Source: Variovorax gracilis
Lineage (GTDB): Bacteria; Pseudomonadota; Gammaproteobacteria; Burkholderiales; Burkholderiaceae_C
Direction: 5' to 3'
NCBI RefSeq assembly: GCF_030317115.1
Contig: NZ_JASZYF010000025.1
Span: forward strand, 20,813-84,812
DNA: 64,000 nt
The notes below the pieces were generated by a model that had not been told where the DNA came from, did not search any database, and saw only the letters and a program-made list of their open reading frames with translations. The translations under genes were made by a program, and so were the position numbers. Positions within the stretch are counted from its first letter, which is position 1; each line of letters starts with the position of its first letter. Positions 54,050 to 61,751 of the stretch are shown piece after piece.

Positions 54050-54733
54050 ATGAAAATCCTGGTCGCCGACGACCACCGGCTCGTCATCGAGGCGGTCAAG
54101 GCCAAACTGTCGGAGCTCGAAGCCGACATCGAGTTCGTTCTGGCAATGAGCGTCGACGAACTGCTCGCCGGTGCATCCGACGACATCGACCTGGCCGTGA
54201 TCGACCTGAACATGCCTGGCGCTGAAGGCCAGGCCCACATCGACGAGATCCGCCGCCGGCATCCGGCGGTGCCGGTCATCGTGCTGTCGGGCTACGAGGA
54301 CCCCTCCGTCATGCGCAGCGCGCTCGAACGCGGCGTGCTCGGCTTCATCCCGAAGGCGTACTCGCCCGAGGTCATGCTGTCCGCGGTGCGGCTGGTGCTG
54401 GCGGGCGGCGTCTACGTGCCGCCGATGATGCTCGCGGCACTGCCGCCCGGCGTGATCGCCGGCATTCCCAATGCCAGTGCCGCCGCCGATGCGCACCGCG
54501 GCTCGGCCGCTGCCTCCGCGCAGACGCTGGAGCACCTTCGCAATGTGCTGACCGAGCGCCAGGTCGAGGTGCTGCAACTGCTGTCGCAGGGCAAGCCCAA
54601 CAAGCTCATCGGGCGCGCGCTCGGCATCAGCGAAGGCACGGTCAAGATCCACCTGGCAGCGATCTTCCGGGCGCTGAACGTGCGCAACCGCACCGAAGCG
54701 GTGGTCGCGGCCCAGTCGCTCACCGAGGCCTGA
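54050..54733 (+). CDS. NarL/LuxR-family response regulator
   Basis: This 227-residue regulator has a receiver domain with Asp52 (AVIDLNMPG), Ser in VIVLSGYED and Lys in FIPKAYSP. A LuxR-type DNA-binding domain (LTERQVEVLQLLSQGKPNK; GISEGTVKIHL) follows. Its receiver is of the type served by HDLRQPLH hybrid kinases in Burkholderiales, and two such kinases lie 13-18 kb away. That pairing is inference. It is divergent from the TssL/TssM-like genes and is followed by gph after 43 bases. Confidence 0.93.
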   Translation: MKILVADDHRLVIEAVKAKLSELEADIEFVLAMSVDELLAGASDDIDLAVIDLNMPGAEGQAHIDEIRRRHPAVPVIVLSGYEDPSVMRSALERGVLGFIPKAYSPEVMLSAVRLVLAGGVYVPPMMLAALPPGVIAGIPNASAAADAHRGSAAASAQTLEHLRNVLTERQVEVLQLLSQGKPNKLIGRALGISEGTVKIHLAAIFRALNVRNRTEAVVAAQSLTEA

Positions 54734-54776
54734 GGTCCGCGCGCCGGCGTCGGTCGGTGCGGCTTATCCTCGGGGG

Positions 54777-55463
54777 ATGCCCCTGGATCTTTCAAACTTC
54801 GACGCCGCGATCGTCGATCTCGACGGCACGATGGTCGACACCATCGGCGACTTCGTCGTTGCCCTCAACCACATGCTCGACGAACTCGCCCTGCCGCATA
54901 TCGATGCGGCCACGGTCGAGGCGATGGTGGGCAAGGGCTCCGAGCACCTCATCTATTCGGTGCTGCGCCACGTGCGCGGCACCGCGCAGGACGGCGAGGC
55001 CTGGTTCGATCGCGCGTGGCCCCGCTACCAGCATCACTACCTGGCCATCAACGGGCAGCATGCCGAGGTCTACGCCGGCGTCGTGCAGGGCCTGACCGCC
55101 CTGCGCGCCCGCGGCTTGCGGCTCGCCTGCCTCACCAACAAGCCCACCGCTTTCGCGCGCCCGCTGCTGGCCTCCAAGGGCCTCGCGGAGTTCTTCGAGG
55201 TGATGTACGGCGGCGATGCCTTCGACAAGAAGAAGCCCGATCCTCTGCCGCTGCTGAAAGCCTGCGAAGCCCTCGGCACGCGCCCCGCGCGAACCCTGAT
55301 GCTCGGCGACTCCAGCAACGACGCCCAGGCCGCCCGCGCCGCCGGCTGTCCCGTCGTCCTCGTCAGCTACGGCTACAACCACGGCGAGCCCATCCGCGAC
55401 GTCGACGCGGACGGCTTCATCGATTCGCTGGCCGACCTGGCCCACCCTGGACAATCGTCATGA
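54777..55463 (+). CDS. gph: Phosphoglycolate phosphatase, HAD family
   Basis: This 228-residue HAD hydrolase has motif I DLDGTMVDT, motif II in CLTNKP, motif III Lys in KKKPDPLP and motif IV GDSSNDAQAA. It removes phosphate from 2-phosphoglycolate, made by repair of oxidised DNA ends or by RuBisCO. The gene is often found just before trpE in betaproteobacteria. Here a minus-strand gene and the trp leader intervene. The ATG at 54777 follows a GGGGG stretch. Confidence 0.9.
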   Translation: MPLDLSNFDAAIVDLDGTMVDTIGDFVVALNHMLDELALPHIDAATVEAMVGKGSEHLIYSVLRHVRGTAQDGEAWFDRAWPRYQHHYLAINGQHAEVYAGVVQGLTALRARGLRLACLTNKPTAFARPLLASKGLAEFFEVMYGGDAFDKKKPDPLPLLKACEALGTRPARTLMLGDSSNDAQAARAAGCPVVLVSYGYNHGEPIRDVDADGFIDSLADLAHPGQSS

Positions 55464-55467
55464 CAGC

Positions 55468-55489
55468 AAGGGCCGCCCAGCAGGCCCTT
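55468..55489. terminator. Perfect hairpin AAGGGCC / GGCCCTT after gph
   Basis: A perfect 7-bp stem with an 8-base loop begins five bases after the gph stop. The A/T ends make it symmetric, so it could end transcription from gph and from the converging gene at 55542-56129. The U-run is only two bases. Confidence 0.5.
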
Positions 55490-55497
55490 CGCGAACA

Positions 55498-55535
55498 GGG
55501 GGCGGGCGGCTACACGAAGTGAGCGAGCCTGGGGG
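55498..55535. repeat. Intergenic inverted-repeat element, copy D (right arm only)
   Basis: This single arm of the dispersed element (GGCGGCTACACGAAGTGAG, then CGAGCCTGGGGG) lies between gph and the converging gene at 55542. It matches the right arm of the copy at 2202-2244 at most positions. No start codon follows, unlike the copies inside operons. Confidence 0.7.
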
Positions 55536-55541
55536 CGAGCC

Positions 55542-56129
55542 CTACCTCCCCAGCAACGCGTCCTTGAGCTTCCAATCGGCGGGAGCGGGACCCAGCCAGA
55601 TGCGCATGAGCGCGTTGAAGAAGGCCTGTTCCTTGATCGGATCGCCCTGCGGAACGCCCCGCACCGAGATCACGGTGCCGGTGCCGGGCAGCCAGTCGAT
55701 GGTGAACGAGTCGCCGCCCTTCAGTTGCTTCTGCTCGGAGAACACCTGGCTCATCCGCAGCAACCCCGGGATCAGCTGCGACATCTCGCCCTTGGGCGAG
55801 TTGTCCTCCACGCCACGCGTGAAGAGCTTGCCCAGTTCGTTGGCGTCGATGTCGCGCAGCATGGTGATGGTCATCCGCTTGGAGCCCGGCGCGCCGAGCA
55901 CTTCTTCGGTGCTTCCCACCTTGTTGCCGAGGTACAGGCCCGCCGTGTAGACCTTGAAGACGGCCTTGTAGCGCACGCCCGCGCCGTTGAGATGCAGTTT
56001 GCTGCCACGCAGGTCGATGGCGTCATCGAGTTTCACGCCGCCGACGTCGATCTGGGCGGCCGACGCGGCGAGCGACGCGAGGGCGAGGGTGGACAGCGCG
56101 ACTGCGCGCTGCAAGGCGAACTGGGGCAT
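55542..56129 (-). CDS. Chalcone isomerase-like exported protein
   Basis: This 195-residue protein has a Sec signal peptide (AVALSTLALASLAASAAQ). A chalcone isomerase-like domain (PF16036 type) follows, with GVRYKAVFKVYTAGLYL near the start, then RMTITMLRDIDANELG, and QAFFNALMRIWLGPAPAD at the end. Bacterial members are periplasmic and of unknown role. They need not isomerise chalcone. The gene is divergent from trpE and separates it from gph. ATG 56129 is used. Confidence 0.87.
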   Translation of the reverse strand: MPQFALQRAVALSTLALASLAASAAQIDVGGVKLDDAIDLRGSKLHLNGAGVRYKAVFKVYTAGLYLGNKVGSTEEVLGAPGSKRMTITMLRDIDANELGKLFTRGVEDNSPKGEMSQLIPGLLRMSQVFSEQKQLKGGDSFTIDWLPGTGTVISVRGVPQGDPIKEQAFFNALMRIWLGPAPADWKLKDALLGR

Positions 56130-56170
56130 CAAATAGTCTCCGTGGGCTCCAAAAGTTCCGAATGTATCTT

Positions 56171-56200
56171 TTAGTACATGCTCTGTCCCTCGGCTAAACT
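56171..56200 (+). promoter_or_regulatory. Candidate trp promoter
   Basis: A TAAACT -10 box at 56195-56200 and TTAGTA at 56171-56176 with an 18-base spacer lie just before the leader ORF. The inverted repeat ATGTA-8 nt-TACAT at 56162-56179 overlaps the -35 box and could be an operator. Transcription would start near 56206, only a few bases before the leader ATG. Confidence 0.4.
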
Positions 56201-56209
56201 CCCCATTCC

Positions 56210-56293
56210 ATGTTCATTCATCACGTCATTCAGACAGGTCAAGGCAGCCGGGGAGCCTGGCCTTGGCGCACGCCATCGACGTTGCCTGTTTGA
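56210..56293 (+). CDS. trpL: trp operon leader peptide TrpL (candidate)
   Basis: This 27-codon ORF lies 112 bases before trpE. Its product contains GAWPWRTP, with tryptophan codons UGG at 56258-56260 and 56264-56266. Tryptophan is rare, so two such codons separated by one Pro codon in a tiny ORF before trpE are what ribosome-mediated attenuation needs. No Shine-Dalgarno is seen, and the likely transcription start is about four bases upstream. The mRNA may therefore be nearly leaderless, as known for Sinorhizobium trpL. Alternative hairpins follow directly. Confidence 0.68.
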   Translation: MFIHHVIQTGQGSRGAWPWRTPSTLPV

Positions 56294-56345
56294 TTGCACG
56301 GCGCACGCCGTGCGCCCGCGGCCTTCGGTCATCATCCTGACCGGC
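56265..56345 (+). promoter_or_regulatory. trpL: Candidate trp attenuator hairpins
   Basis: The 10-mer GGCGCACGCC occurs both over the second Trp codon (56265-56274) and after the leader stop (56300-56309). The first copy can pair with CGTGCGCC at 56309-56316, which excludes the hairpin GCACGGC/GCCGTGC (56296-56313). A third stem, CGGTCA/TGACCG with a bulged GGC/GCC extension (56320-56345), lies just before trpE. This gives the mutually exclusive pairs expected of attenuation. A U-run is lacking, so the off-state could be Rho-dependent or translational. Confidence 0.5.
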
Positions 56346-56405
56346 CACCCTGAATGACCCCGCCAGCGACCATGGAGCGTCTGCTGGCCGACGGAGACCC
56401 CACCC

Positions 56406-57908
56406 GTGATCACTGAACTCGAATTCAAAAGCCTCAGCGCGCAGGGCTACAACCGCATCCCGCTGATGGTCGAGGCCTTTGCCGACCTCGAAACACCGCT
56501 TTCCCTCTATCTCAAGCTCGCCTACACCAAGGAAAGCGGCAAGAACAGCTTCCTGCTCGAATCGGTCGTGGGTGGCGAACGCTTCGGCCGCTACAGCTTC
56601 ATCGGGCTCCCTGCGCGGACGCTTTTGCGGGCGAGCGGCTTCGGTTCCGACGCCGTCACGGAGGTCGTAACAGACGGCAAAGTCGTGGAAAAAGTCCAGG
56701 GCAACCCCCTCGATTTCGTCGCGGCTTACCAACAGCGCTTCAAGGTCGCCCTGCGTCCGGGCCTGCCGCGCTTCTGCGGCGGCCTGGCCGGCTACTTCGG
56801 CTACGACACCGTGCGCCACATCGAGAAGAAGCTGGAGAAGAGCTGCCCGCCCGACACCTTGGGCTGCCCCGACATCCTGCTGCTGCAGTGCGAGGAGCTG
56901 GCGGTCATCGACAACCTCTCGGGCAAGCTCTACCTGATCGTCTACGCGGACCCGGGCCAGCCCGAGGCCTATGCCAACGCCAAGCGCCGCCTGCGCGGGC
57001 TGCGCGACCAGCTCAAGTATTCGGTGAGCGCGCCGCGCGTCGCGCCGACGCAGGCGCATCCGGCGCAGCGCAGCTTCGCCAAGGCCGACTACCTCGCGGC
57101 GGTCGAGCGCGCCAAGGAACTGATCGCGGCCGGCGACTTCATGCAGGTGCAGGTGGGCCAGCGCATCAGCAAGCGCTACACGGAGTCGCCGCTCTCGCTG
57201 TACCGCGCGCTGCGCTCGCTGAATCCGTCGCCGTACATGTACTACTACGACCTGGGCGACTTCCACGTGGTCGGCGCCTCGCCCGAGATTCTCGTGCGCC
57301 AGGAGCGCACCGGCGAGGACGAGCAGAAGATCACCATCCGCCCGCTGGCCGGCACGCGCCCGCGCGGCGCCTCGCCCGAGCTCGACAAGGCGGCGGAGGT
57401 CGAGCTGATCAACGACCCCAAGGAACGCGCCGAGCACGTGATGCTGATCGACCTCGCGCGCAACGACATCGGCCGGATCGCCAAGACCGGCAGCGTGAAG
57501 GTGACGGAAGCCTTCGCCATCGAGCGCTACAGCCACGTGATGCACATCGTGAGCAATGTCGAAGGCACGCTGAAGGACGGCATGACCGCCATCGACGTGC
57601 TCAAGGCGACCTTCCCGGCCGGCACGCTGACCGGTGCGCCGAAGGTGCACGCGATGGAGCTGATCGACCAGCTCGAACCGACCAAGCGCGGGCTCTACGG
57701 CGGCGCCTGCGGCTACATCAGCTATGCCGGCGACATGGACGTGGCGATCGCCATCCGCACCGGCATCGTGAAGGACCAGATGCTGCACGTGCAGGCGGCA
57801 GCCGGCGTGGTCGCGGACTCGGTGCCCGAACTCGAGTGGAAGGAAACCGAAGCCAAGGCGCGGGCATTGCTGCGCGCGGCGGAACTGGTCGAGGAGGGCC
57901 TGGAATGA
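56406..57908 (+). CDS. trpE: Anthranilate synthase component I
   Basis: TrpE converts chorismate to anthranilate with ammonia supplied by TrpG. The 500-residue protein has the feedback-inhibition motif SFLLESVVGGE near residue 50 and the chorismate-binding core (IRPLAGTRPRG; LIDLARNDIGRI; GTLTGAPKVHAMELID; GGACGYISYAGDMD). It starts at GTG 56406 behind GGAG. The leader ORF and hairpins upstream suggest tryptophan-dependent attenuation. A repeat element and a GxxExxY-family gene separate it from trpG. Confidence 0.97.
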   Translation: MITELEFKSLSAQGYNRIPLMVEAFADLETPLSLYLKLAYTKESGKNSFLLESVVGGERFGRYSFIGLPARTLLRASGFGSDAVTEVVTDGKVVEKVQGNPLDFVAAYQQRFKVALRPGLPRFCGGLAGYFGYDTVRHIEKKLEKSCPPDTLGCPDILLLQCEELAVIDNLSGKLYLIVYADPGQPEAYANAKRRLRGLRDQLKYSVSAPRVAPTQAHPAQRSFAKADYLAAVERAKELIAAGDFMQVQVGQRISKRYTESPLSLYRALRSLNPSPYMYYYDLGDFHVVGASPEILVRQERTGEDEQKITIRPLAGTRPRGASPELDKAAEVELINDPKERAEHVMLIDLARNDIGRIAKTGSVKVTEAFAIERYSHVMHIVSNVEGTLKDGMTAIDVLKATFPAGTLTGAPKVHAMELIDQLEPTKRGLYGGACGYISYAGDMDVAIAIRTGIVKDQMLHVQAAAGVVADSVPELEWKETEAKARALLRAAELVEEGLE

Positions 57909-57928
57909 GCGCCGCGCCAGGCCGTCCC

Positions 57929-57986
57929 AAGCAAGCTCGCGCCCCCTCGGGGGGCAGCGCAGCACACGAAGTGGCAAGCATGGGGG
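57929..57986. repeat. Intergenic inverted-repeat element, copy E
   Basis: This short copy has a CCCCCTCGGGGGG inner palindrome and the right arm CACACGAAGTGGCAAGCATG ending in five Gs. The G-run ends five bases before the ATG of the GxxExxY gene at 57991, where it would act as the Shine-Dalgarno. Confidence 0.75.
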
Positions 57987-57990
57987 CACT

Positions 57991-58380
57991 ATGAGCGACG
58001 ACATTCAGAACAACGACTTCTCGCACGAGATCATCGGCGCGGCCGTCGAGGTGCAGCGGGTGCTTGGCATCGGCCTGGCCGAGGAGGTCTACGCCGCCGC
58101 GCTGGAGATCGAGCTGGCCGAGCGCGAGATCGGCTTCGTGCGCAACGTGCCGGTGTCGGCCAGCTACAAGGGACGCTCGCTCGGCGAGGTCGGCCGCGCG
58201 GACTTCGTGATCGAGCAGTCGGTCGTCGTCGACGTGAAGGCGGTCGATGCGCTCACCGACCTGCATCGCGCGCGGGCGCAGGCGGCGGTGCGGCTCTCGG
58301 GGCTCAAGCTCGGCCTGCTCATCAATTTCAACGTGTTCCCCGTGGTCAAGGGCGTGCACCGGATCGGAGTCAAACCATGA
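57991..58380 (+). CDS. GxxExxY-family protein (PD-(D/E)XK-like)
   Basis: This 129-residue protein has the family signature GIGLAEEVYAAALEIEL and the nuclease-like core RADFVIEQSVVVDVKAV with Asp and Lys at the expected places. Another mark is LINFNVFPVVKGVHRI at the end. The family is widespread and linked to mobile or accessory DNA. Its molecular role is not settled. It sits between trpE and trpG, follows a repeat element, and overlaps trpG by four bases, so it must be co-expressed with tryptophan genes. Confidence 0.85.
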   Translation: MSDDIQNNDFSHEIIGAAVEVQRVLGIGLAEEVYAAALEIELAEREIGFVRNVPVSASYKGRSLGEVGRADFVIEQSVVVDVKAVDALTDLHRARAQAAVRLSGLKLGLLINFNVFPVVKGVHRIGVKP

Positions 58381-58961
58381 AGCTCCTGATGATCGACAAC
58401 TACGACAGCTTCACCTACAACCTGGTGCAGTATTTCGGCGAACTCGGCGCGGACGTCGAGGTGCATCGCAATGACGAGATCACGCTCGAAGGGCTCCGGG
58501 AGCGCATCGGCGGCGGCGTCGGCCGGCTCGTCATCTCGCCGGGGCCTTGCTCGCCGGCCGAGGCAGGCGTTTCGGTCGCGGCCATCCAGGAGTTCGCGGG
58601 GCGGTTGCCCATTCTCGGCGTATGCCTGGGGCACCAGGCGATCGGCGCGGCCTTCGGCGGGAAGATCATTCGCGCACAGCAGTTGATGCACGGCAAGACC
58701 AGCGAGATCACGACCACGCGTGAAGGCGTGTTCGCCGGCTTGCCGGAGAAGTTCTGCGTCAACCGCTATCACTCGCTCGCGATCGAGCGCGAATCCTGCC
58801 CGAGCGAACTCGCCATCACCGCATGGACCTACGACGGCGAGATCATGGGCGTGCGCCACACCGGTTTCGAGCAGGCCGTGCGCATCGAGGGCGTGCAGTT
58901 CCATCCCGAATCCATCCTCACCGAGCATGGCCACGCCATGCTGCGGAACTTCCTGGGGTGA
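58377..58961 (+). CDS. trpG: Anthranilate synthase component II, glutamine amidotransferase
   Basis: TrpG frees ammonia from glutamine for TrpE. The 194-residue class I amidotransferase has the LMIDNYDSFTYNLVQYFGEL start, nucleophile Cys in GVCLGHQAIG and the His/Glu pair in VQFHPESILT. Length is normal. Betaproteobacteria often use one such subunit for both anthranilate and p-aminobenzoate synthesis. Its ATG overlaps the GxxExxY gene (ATGA). Confidence 0.97.
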   Translation: MKLLMIDNYDSFTYNLVQYFGELGADVEVHRNDEITLEGLRERIGGGVGRLVISPGPCSPAEAGVSVAAIQEFAGRLPILGVCLGHQAIGAAFGGKIIRAQQLMHGKTSEITTTREGVFAGLPEKFCVNRYHSLAIERESCPSELAITAWTYDGEIMGVRHTGFEQAVRIEGVQFHPESILTEHGHAMLRNFLG

Positions 58962-58966
58962 GCCGA

Positions 58967-60025
58967 ATGACGACTTCTTCATCGACCGTGGTCGACCTGC
59001 GCAGCGATACCGTCACACAGCCCACGGCCGCGATGCGCGATGCCATGCTGTCCGCCCCGCTGGGCGACGACGTGTTCGGCGACGACCCCAGCGTCAACGC
59101 GCTGCAGGAGCAGATCGCCGGGATGCTGGGCTTCGAGGCCGCGCTGTTCGTGCCCACCGGTACGCAGAGCAATCTTTGCGCGATCCTTGCGCATTGCCAG
59201 CGGGGCGACGAGTTCATCGTGGGCCAGATGGCGCATTGCTACCGCTGGGAAGGCGGCGGCGCGGCGGTGTTCGGCAGCGTGCAGCCGCAGCCGCTGGATC
59301 ACCAGCCGGACGGTACGCTCGCGCTGGACGAGATCGAAGCCGCCATCAAGCCGGACGACGCGCATTTCGCGCGCACCCGAATGCTCGCGCTGGAGAACAC
59401 GCTGGGCGGCAAGGTGCTGCCCTTTGCCTACGTCGAGCAGGCGACGCAACTCGCGCAGCGCAAGGGGCTGAGCCGCCACCTCGATGGCGCGCGGCTCTTC
59501 AATGCCGCCGTGGCGCAGGCGGCGGAACGCGGCAGCGACGCGCGCACCGAAGCGCGCCGCATCGCCGGCTGCTTCGACACCGTGTCGGTCTGCTTCAGCA
59601 AGGGCCTCGGCGCACCGGTGGGCTCGGCGTTGTGCGGGCCGCGCGACTTCATTGCGCGCGCGCACCGCATTCGCAAGATGGCAGGCGGGGGCATGCGGCA
59701 GGCGGGCGTGCTGGCTGCGGCGGCGTCGCACGCGCTGGAACACCATGTCGAGCGCCTGGCGCAGGACCACGCGCTCGCGCGCCGGCTGGCCGACGGGCTG
59801 GCGGGCATTGCCGAATTGAAGGTCGAGGCGCCGCAGACGAACCTGCTGTTCGTCGACCTGGCAGGCGCCGCGCGGTCGCGTTCCGCCGAGCTGCTGGCGC
59901 ACCTGAAGCAGAACGGCGTGCTGGCCACGGGGCTCTACCGGCTGCGATTCGCGACGCATCTGGACGTCGATGCGAAGGGCATCGAGCGCGCCATCGGCGC
60001 CATCCGGAGCTTCTTCCATGCCTGA
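58967..60025 (+). CDS. ltaE: Low-specificity L-threonine aldolase
   Basis: This PLP enzyme splits L-threonine or L-allo-threonine into glycine and acetaldehyde. The 352-residue protein has DLRSDTVTQPTAAMR at its start, GDDVFGDDPSVNALQ, and the PLP-binding Lys in VCFSKGLGAPVGS. It starts five bases after the trpG stop, within the tryptophan cluster, and overlaps the LysE-type exporter gene by eight bases. A biochemical link to tryptophan is not evident. Confidence 0.94.
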   Translation: MTTSSSTVVDLRSDTVTQPTAAMRDAMLSAPLGDDVFGDDPSVNALQEQIAGMLGFEAALFVPTGTQSNLCAILAHCQRGDEFIVGQMAHCYRWEGGGAAVFGSVQPQPLDHQPDGTLALDEIEAAIKPDDAHFARTRMLALENTLGGKVLPFAYVEQATQLAQRKGLSRHLDGARLFNAAVAQAAERGSDARTEARRIAGCFDTVSVCFSKGLGAPVGSALCGPRDFIARAHRIRKMAGGGMRQAGVLAAAASHALEHHVERLAQDHALARRLADGLAGIAELKVEAPQTNLLFVDLAGAARSRSAELLAHLKQNGVLATGLYRLRFATHLDVDAKGIERAIGAIRSFFHA

Positions 60026-60689
60026 TGCCCATTCGTTGCTGCTCTTCATCGCGGCCGGGCTGCTGCTGAACCTCACGCCGGGCCCCGACGTGCTCTACAT
60101 CGTGACCCGCTCGCTGCGTTCGGGCACCCGTGCCGGGATCGTTGCCGGCTTCGGCATCACGGCAGGGTGCTTCGTGCACATCACGGCGGCGGCGCTGGGC
60201 GTGAGTGCGCTGATGGCGGCATCGACGACCGCGTTTACCGTCCTGAAGTGGGCGGGTGCGGCCTATCTGCTGTGGGTCGGCGTGCGGATGCTTTTTTCGC
60301 GTGCCTCGAAGGACGAGCAGGCGCTGGCCGTCGCCGGCGCCGATGCGGCGGGCCCGGTCGGCATGAAGAGCGTCTTTCTCGGAGGCTTCTGGACCAATGC
60401 GCTGAATCCCAAGGTGGCGCTGTTCTTCCTGGCCTTCGTCCCGCAGTTCATTGCCCCCGGCACGGACAACAAGCCGCTGGCCTTCTTCCTGCTGGGCGTG
60501 CTGTTCAACTTCAACGCGATCTTCGTCAACGTGGCATGGGCGCTGCTCGCCGGCTGGACGGCGCGTCGCGTCGGTCTCGTCCAGCGCGGCATGCACTGGC
60601 TGCAGCGCGGCGCCGGCGCCCTCTTCGTCGGCTTTGGCTTCGGGCTCGCGCTTGCCGACAATCCTCTCGCCCCGCCCCCCGTCCATTGA
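60018..60689 (+). CDS. LysE/RhtB-family amino acid exporter
   Basis: This 223-residue inner-membrane protein has about six spans and the RhtB-type signature LNLTPGPDVLYIVTRSLRSG followed by GFGITAGCFVHI. FWTNALNPKVALFFLAFVPQF is the second family block. It overlaps ltaE. An amino acid such as threonine, homoserine or an aromatic one is a likely substrate, suggested by the neighbours on either side. ATG 60018 has no strong Shine-Dalgarno, consistent with coupling to ltaE. Confidence 0.92.
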   Translation: MPDAHSLLLFIAAGLLLNLTPGPDVLYIVTRSLRSGTRAGIVAGFGITAGCFVHITAAALGVSALMAASTTAFTVLKWAGAAYLLWVGVRMLFSRASKDEQALAVAGADAAGPVGMKSVFLGGFWTNALNPKVALFFLAFVPQFIAPGTDNKPLAFFLLGVLFNFNAIFVNVAWALLAGWTARRVGLVQRGMHWLQRGAGALFVGFGFGLALADNPLAPPPVH

Positions 60690-60706
60690 TCCAAGGGAGA
60701 CACACC

Positions 60707-61738
60707 ATGGCCATCACCCCCCAGGAAGCGCTGCAGCGCACCATCGAACACCGCGAGGTCTTCCACGACGAGATGCTCCACATCGTGCGCCTCATCATGA
60801 GCGGCGAATGCTCGTCCGTGATGATGGCCGCGCTCATCACCGGCTTGCGCGTCAAGAAGGAGACCATCGGCGAGATCACCGCCGCCGCGCAGGTGATGCG
60901 CGAGGTCTCGACCAAGGTGCCGGTGGCCGACACCACGAACCTCGTCGACATCGTGGGCACTGGCGGAGACGGTTCGCACACCTTCAACATCTCGACTTGC
61001 TCGATGTTCGTCGTCGCGGCTGCCGGCGCCAAGGTCAGCAAGCATGGCGGGCGCAGCGTGAGCAGCAAGTCCGGCAGCGCAGACGTGCTCGAATCGCTCG
61101 GCATCAACATCAACCTGAAGCCGGACCAGATCGCGAAGTGCATCGCCGACGTGGGCATCGGCTTCATGTTCGCGCCGAATCACCATCCGGCGATGAAGAA
61201 CGTCGCGCCGGTTCGCAAGGAACTCGGCATCAAGACCATCTTCAACATCCTGGGCCCGCTGACCAATCCGGCCGGGGCGCCCAACATCCTGATGGGCGTG
61301 TTCCACGCCGACCTCGTGGGCATCCAGGTGCGGGCGCTTCAGCGGCTGGGCGCGGAGCATGCGCTGGTCGTCTACGGGCGCGACGGCATGGACGAGATCT
61401 CGCTCGGCGCGGCCACCATGGTCGGCGAGCTCAAGGACGGCGAGGTGCGCGAGTACGAGCTGCATCCGGAGGATTTCGGCTTCGCGATGTCGAGCAATCG
61501 CACGTTGCGGGTGGAGACGCCGGAGCAGTCGAAGGCGATGCTGATGGACGTGCTCGACAACCGGCCGGGCCCGGCGCGGGACATCGTGCTGCTCAATGCC
61601 GGTGCCGCGCTGTATGCGGCCAATGTGTGCGATTCGATCGCAGCGGGCGTCGAGCGCGCGCGCGCGGCGCTCGAATCGGGCGCGGCCAAGGCCAAGCTGG
61701 CCGAACTGATCGCCGCCACGGCGGCTGCCCAGGCGTAG
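60707..61738 (+). CDS. trpD: Anthranilate phosphoribosyltransferase
   Basis: TrpD joins anthranilate to phosphoribosyl pyrophosphate. The 343-residue protein has the PRPP loop GTGGDGSHTFNIST, KHGGRSVSSKSGSADVLE and NILGPLTNPAGAP, and it is of normal length. AAGGGAG stands before ATG 60707. It is separated from trpG by ltaE and the exporter gene, and trpC follows after 13 bases. Confidence 0.97.
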   Translation: MAITPQEALQRTIEHREVFHDEMLHIVRLIMSGECSSVMMAALITGLRVKKETIGEITAAAQVMREVSTKVPVADTTNLVDIVGTGGDGSHTFNISTCSMFVVAAAGAKVSKHGGRSVSSKSGSADVLESLGININLKPDQIAKCIADVGIGFMFAPNHHPAMKNVAPVRKELGIKTIFNILGPLTNPAGAPNILMGVFHADLVGIQVRALQRLGAEHALVVYGRDGMDEISLGAATMVGELKDGEVREYELHPEDFGFAMSSNRTLRVETPEQSKAMLMDVLDNRPGPARDIVLLNAGAALYAANVCDSIAAGVERARAALESGAAKAKLAELIAATAAAQA

Positions 61739-61751
61739 GGAGAAAAGAAAC

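Noticed and set aside
55460..55522. 20-codon ORF overlapping the gph stop
   Set aside because: It runs through a hairpin and a repeat arm, so its frame is explained by those elements. It has no separate support.
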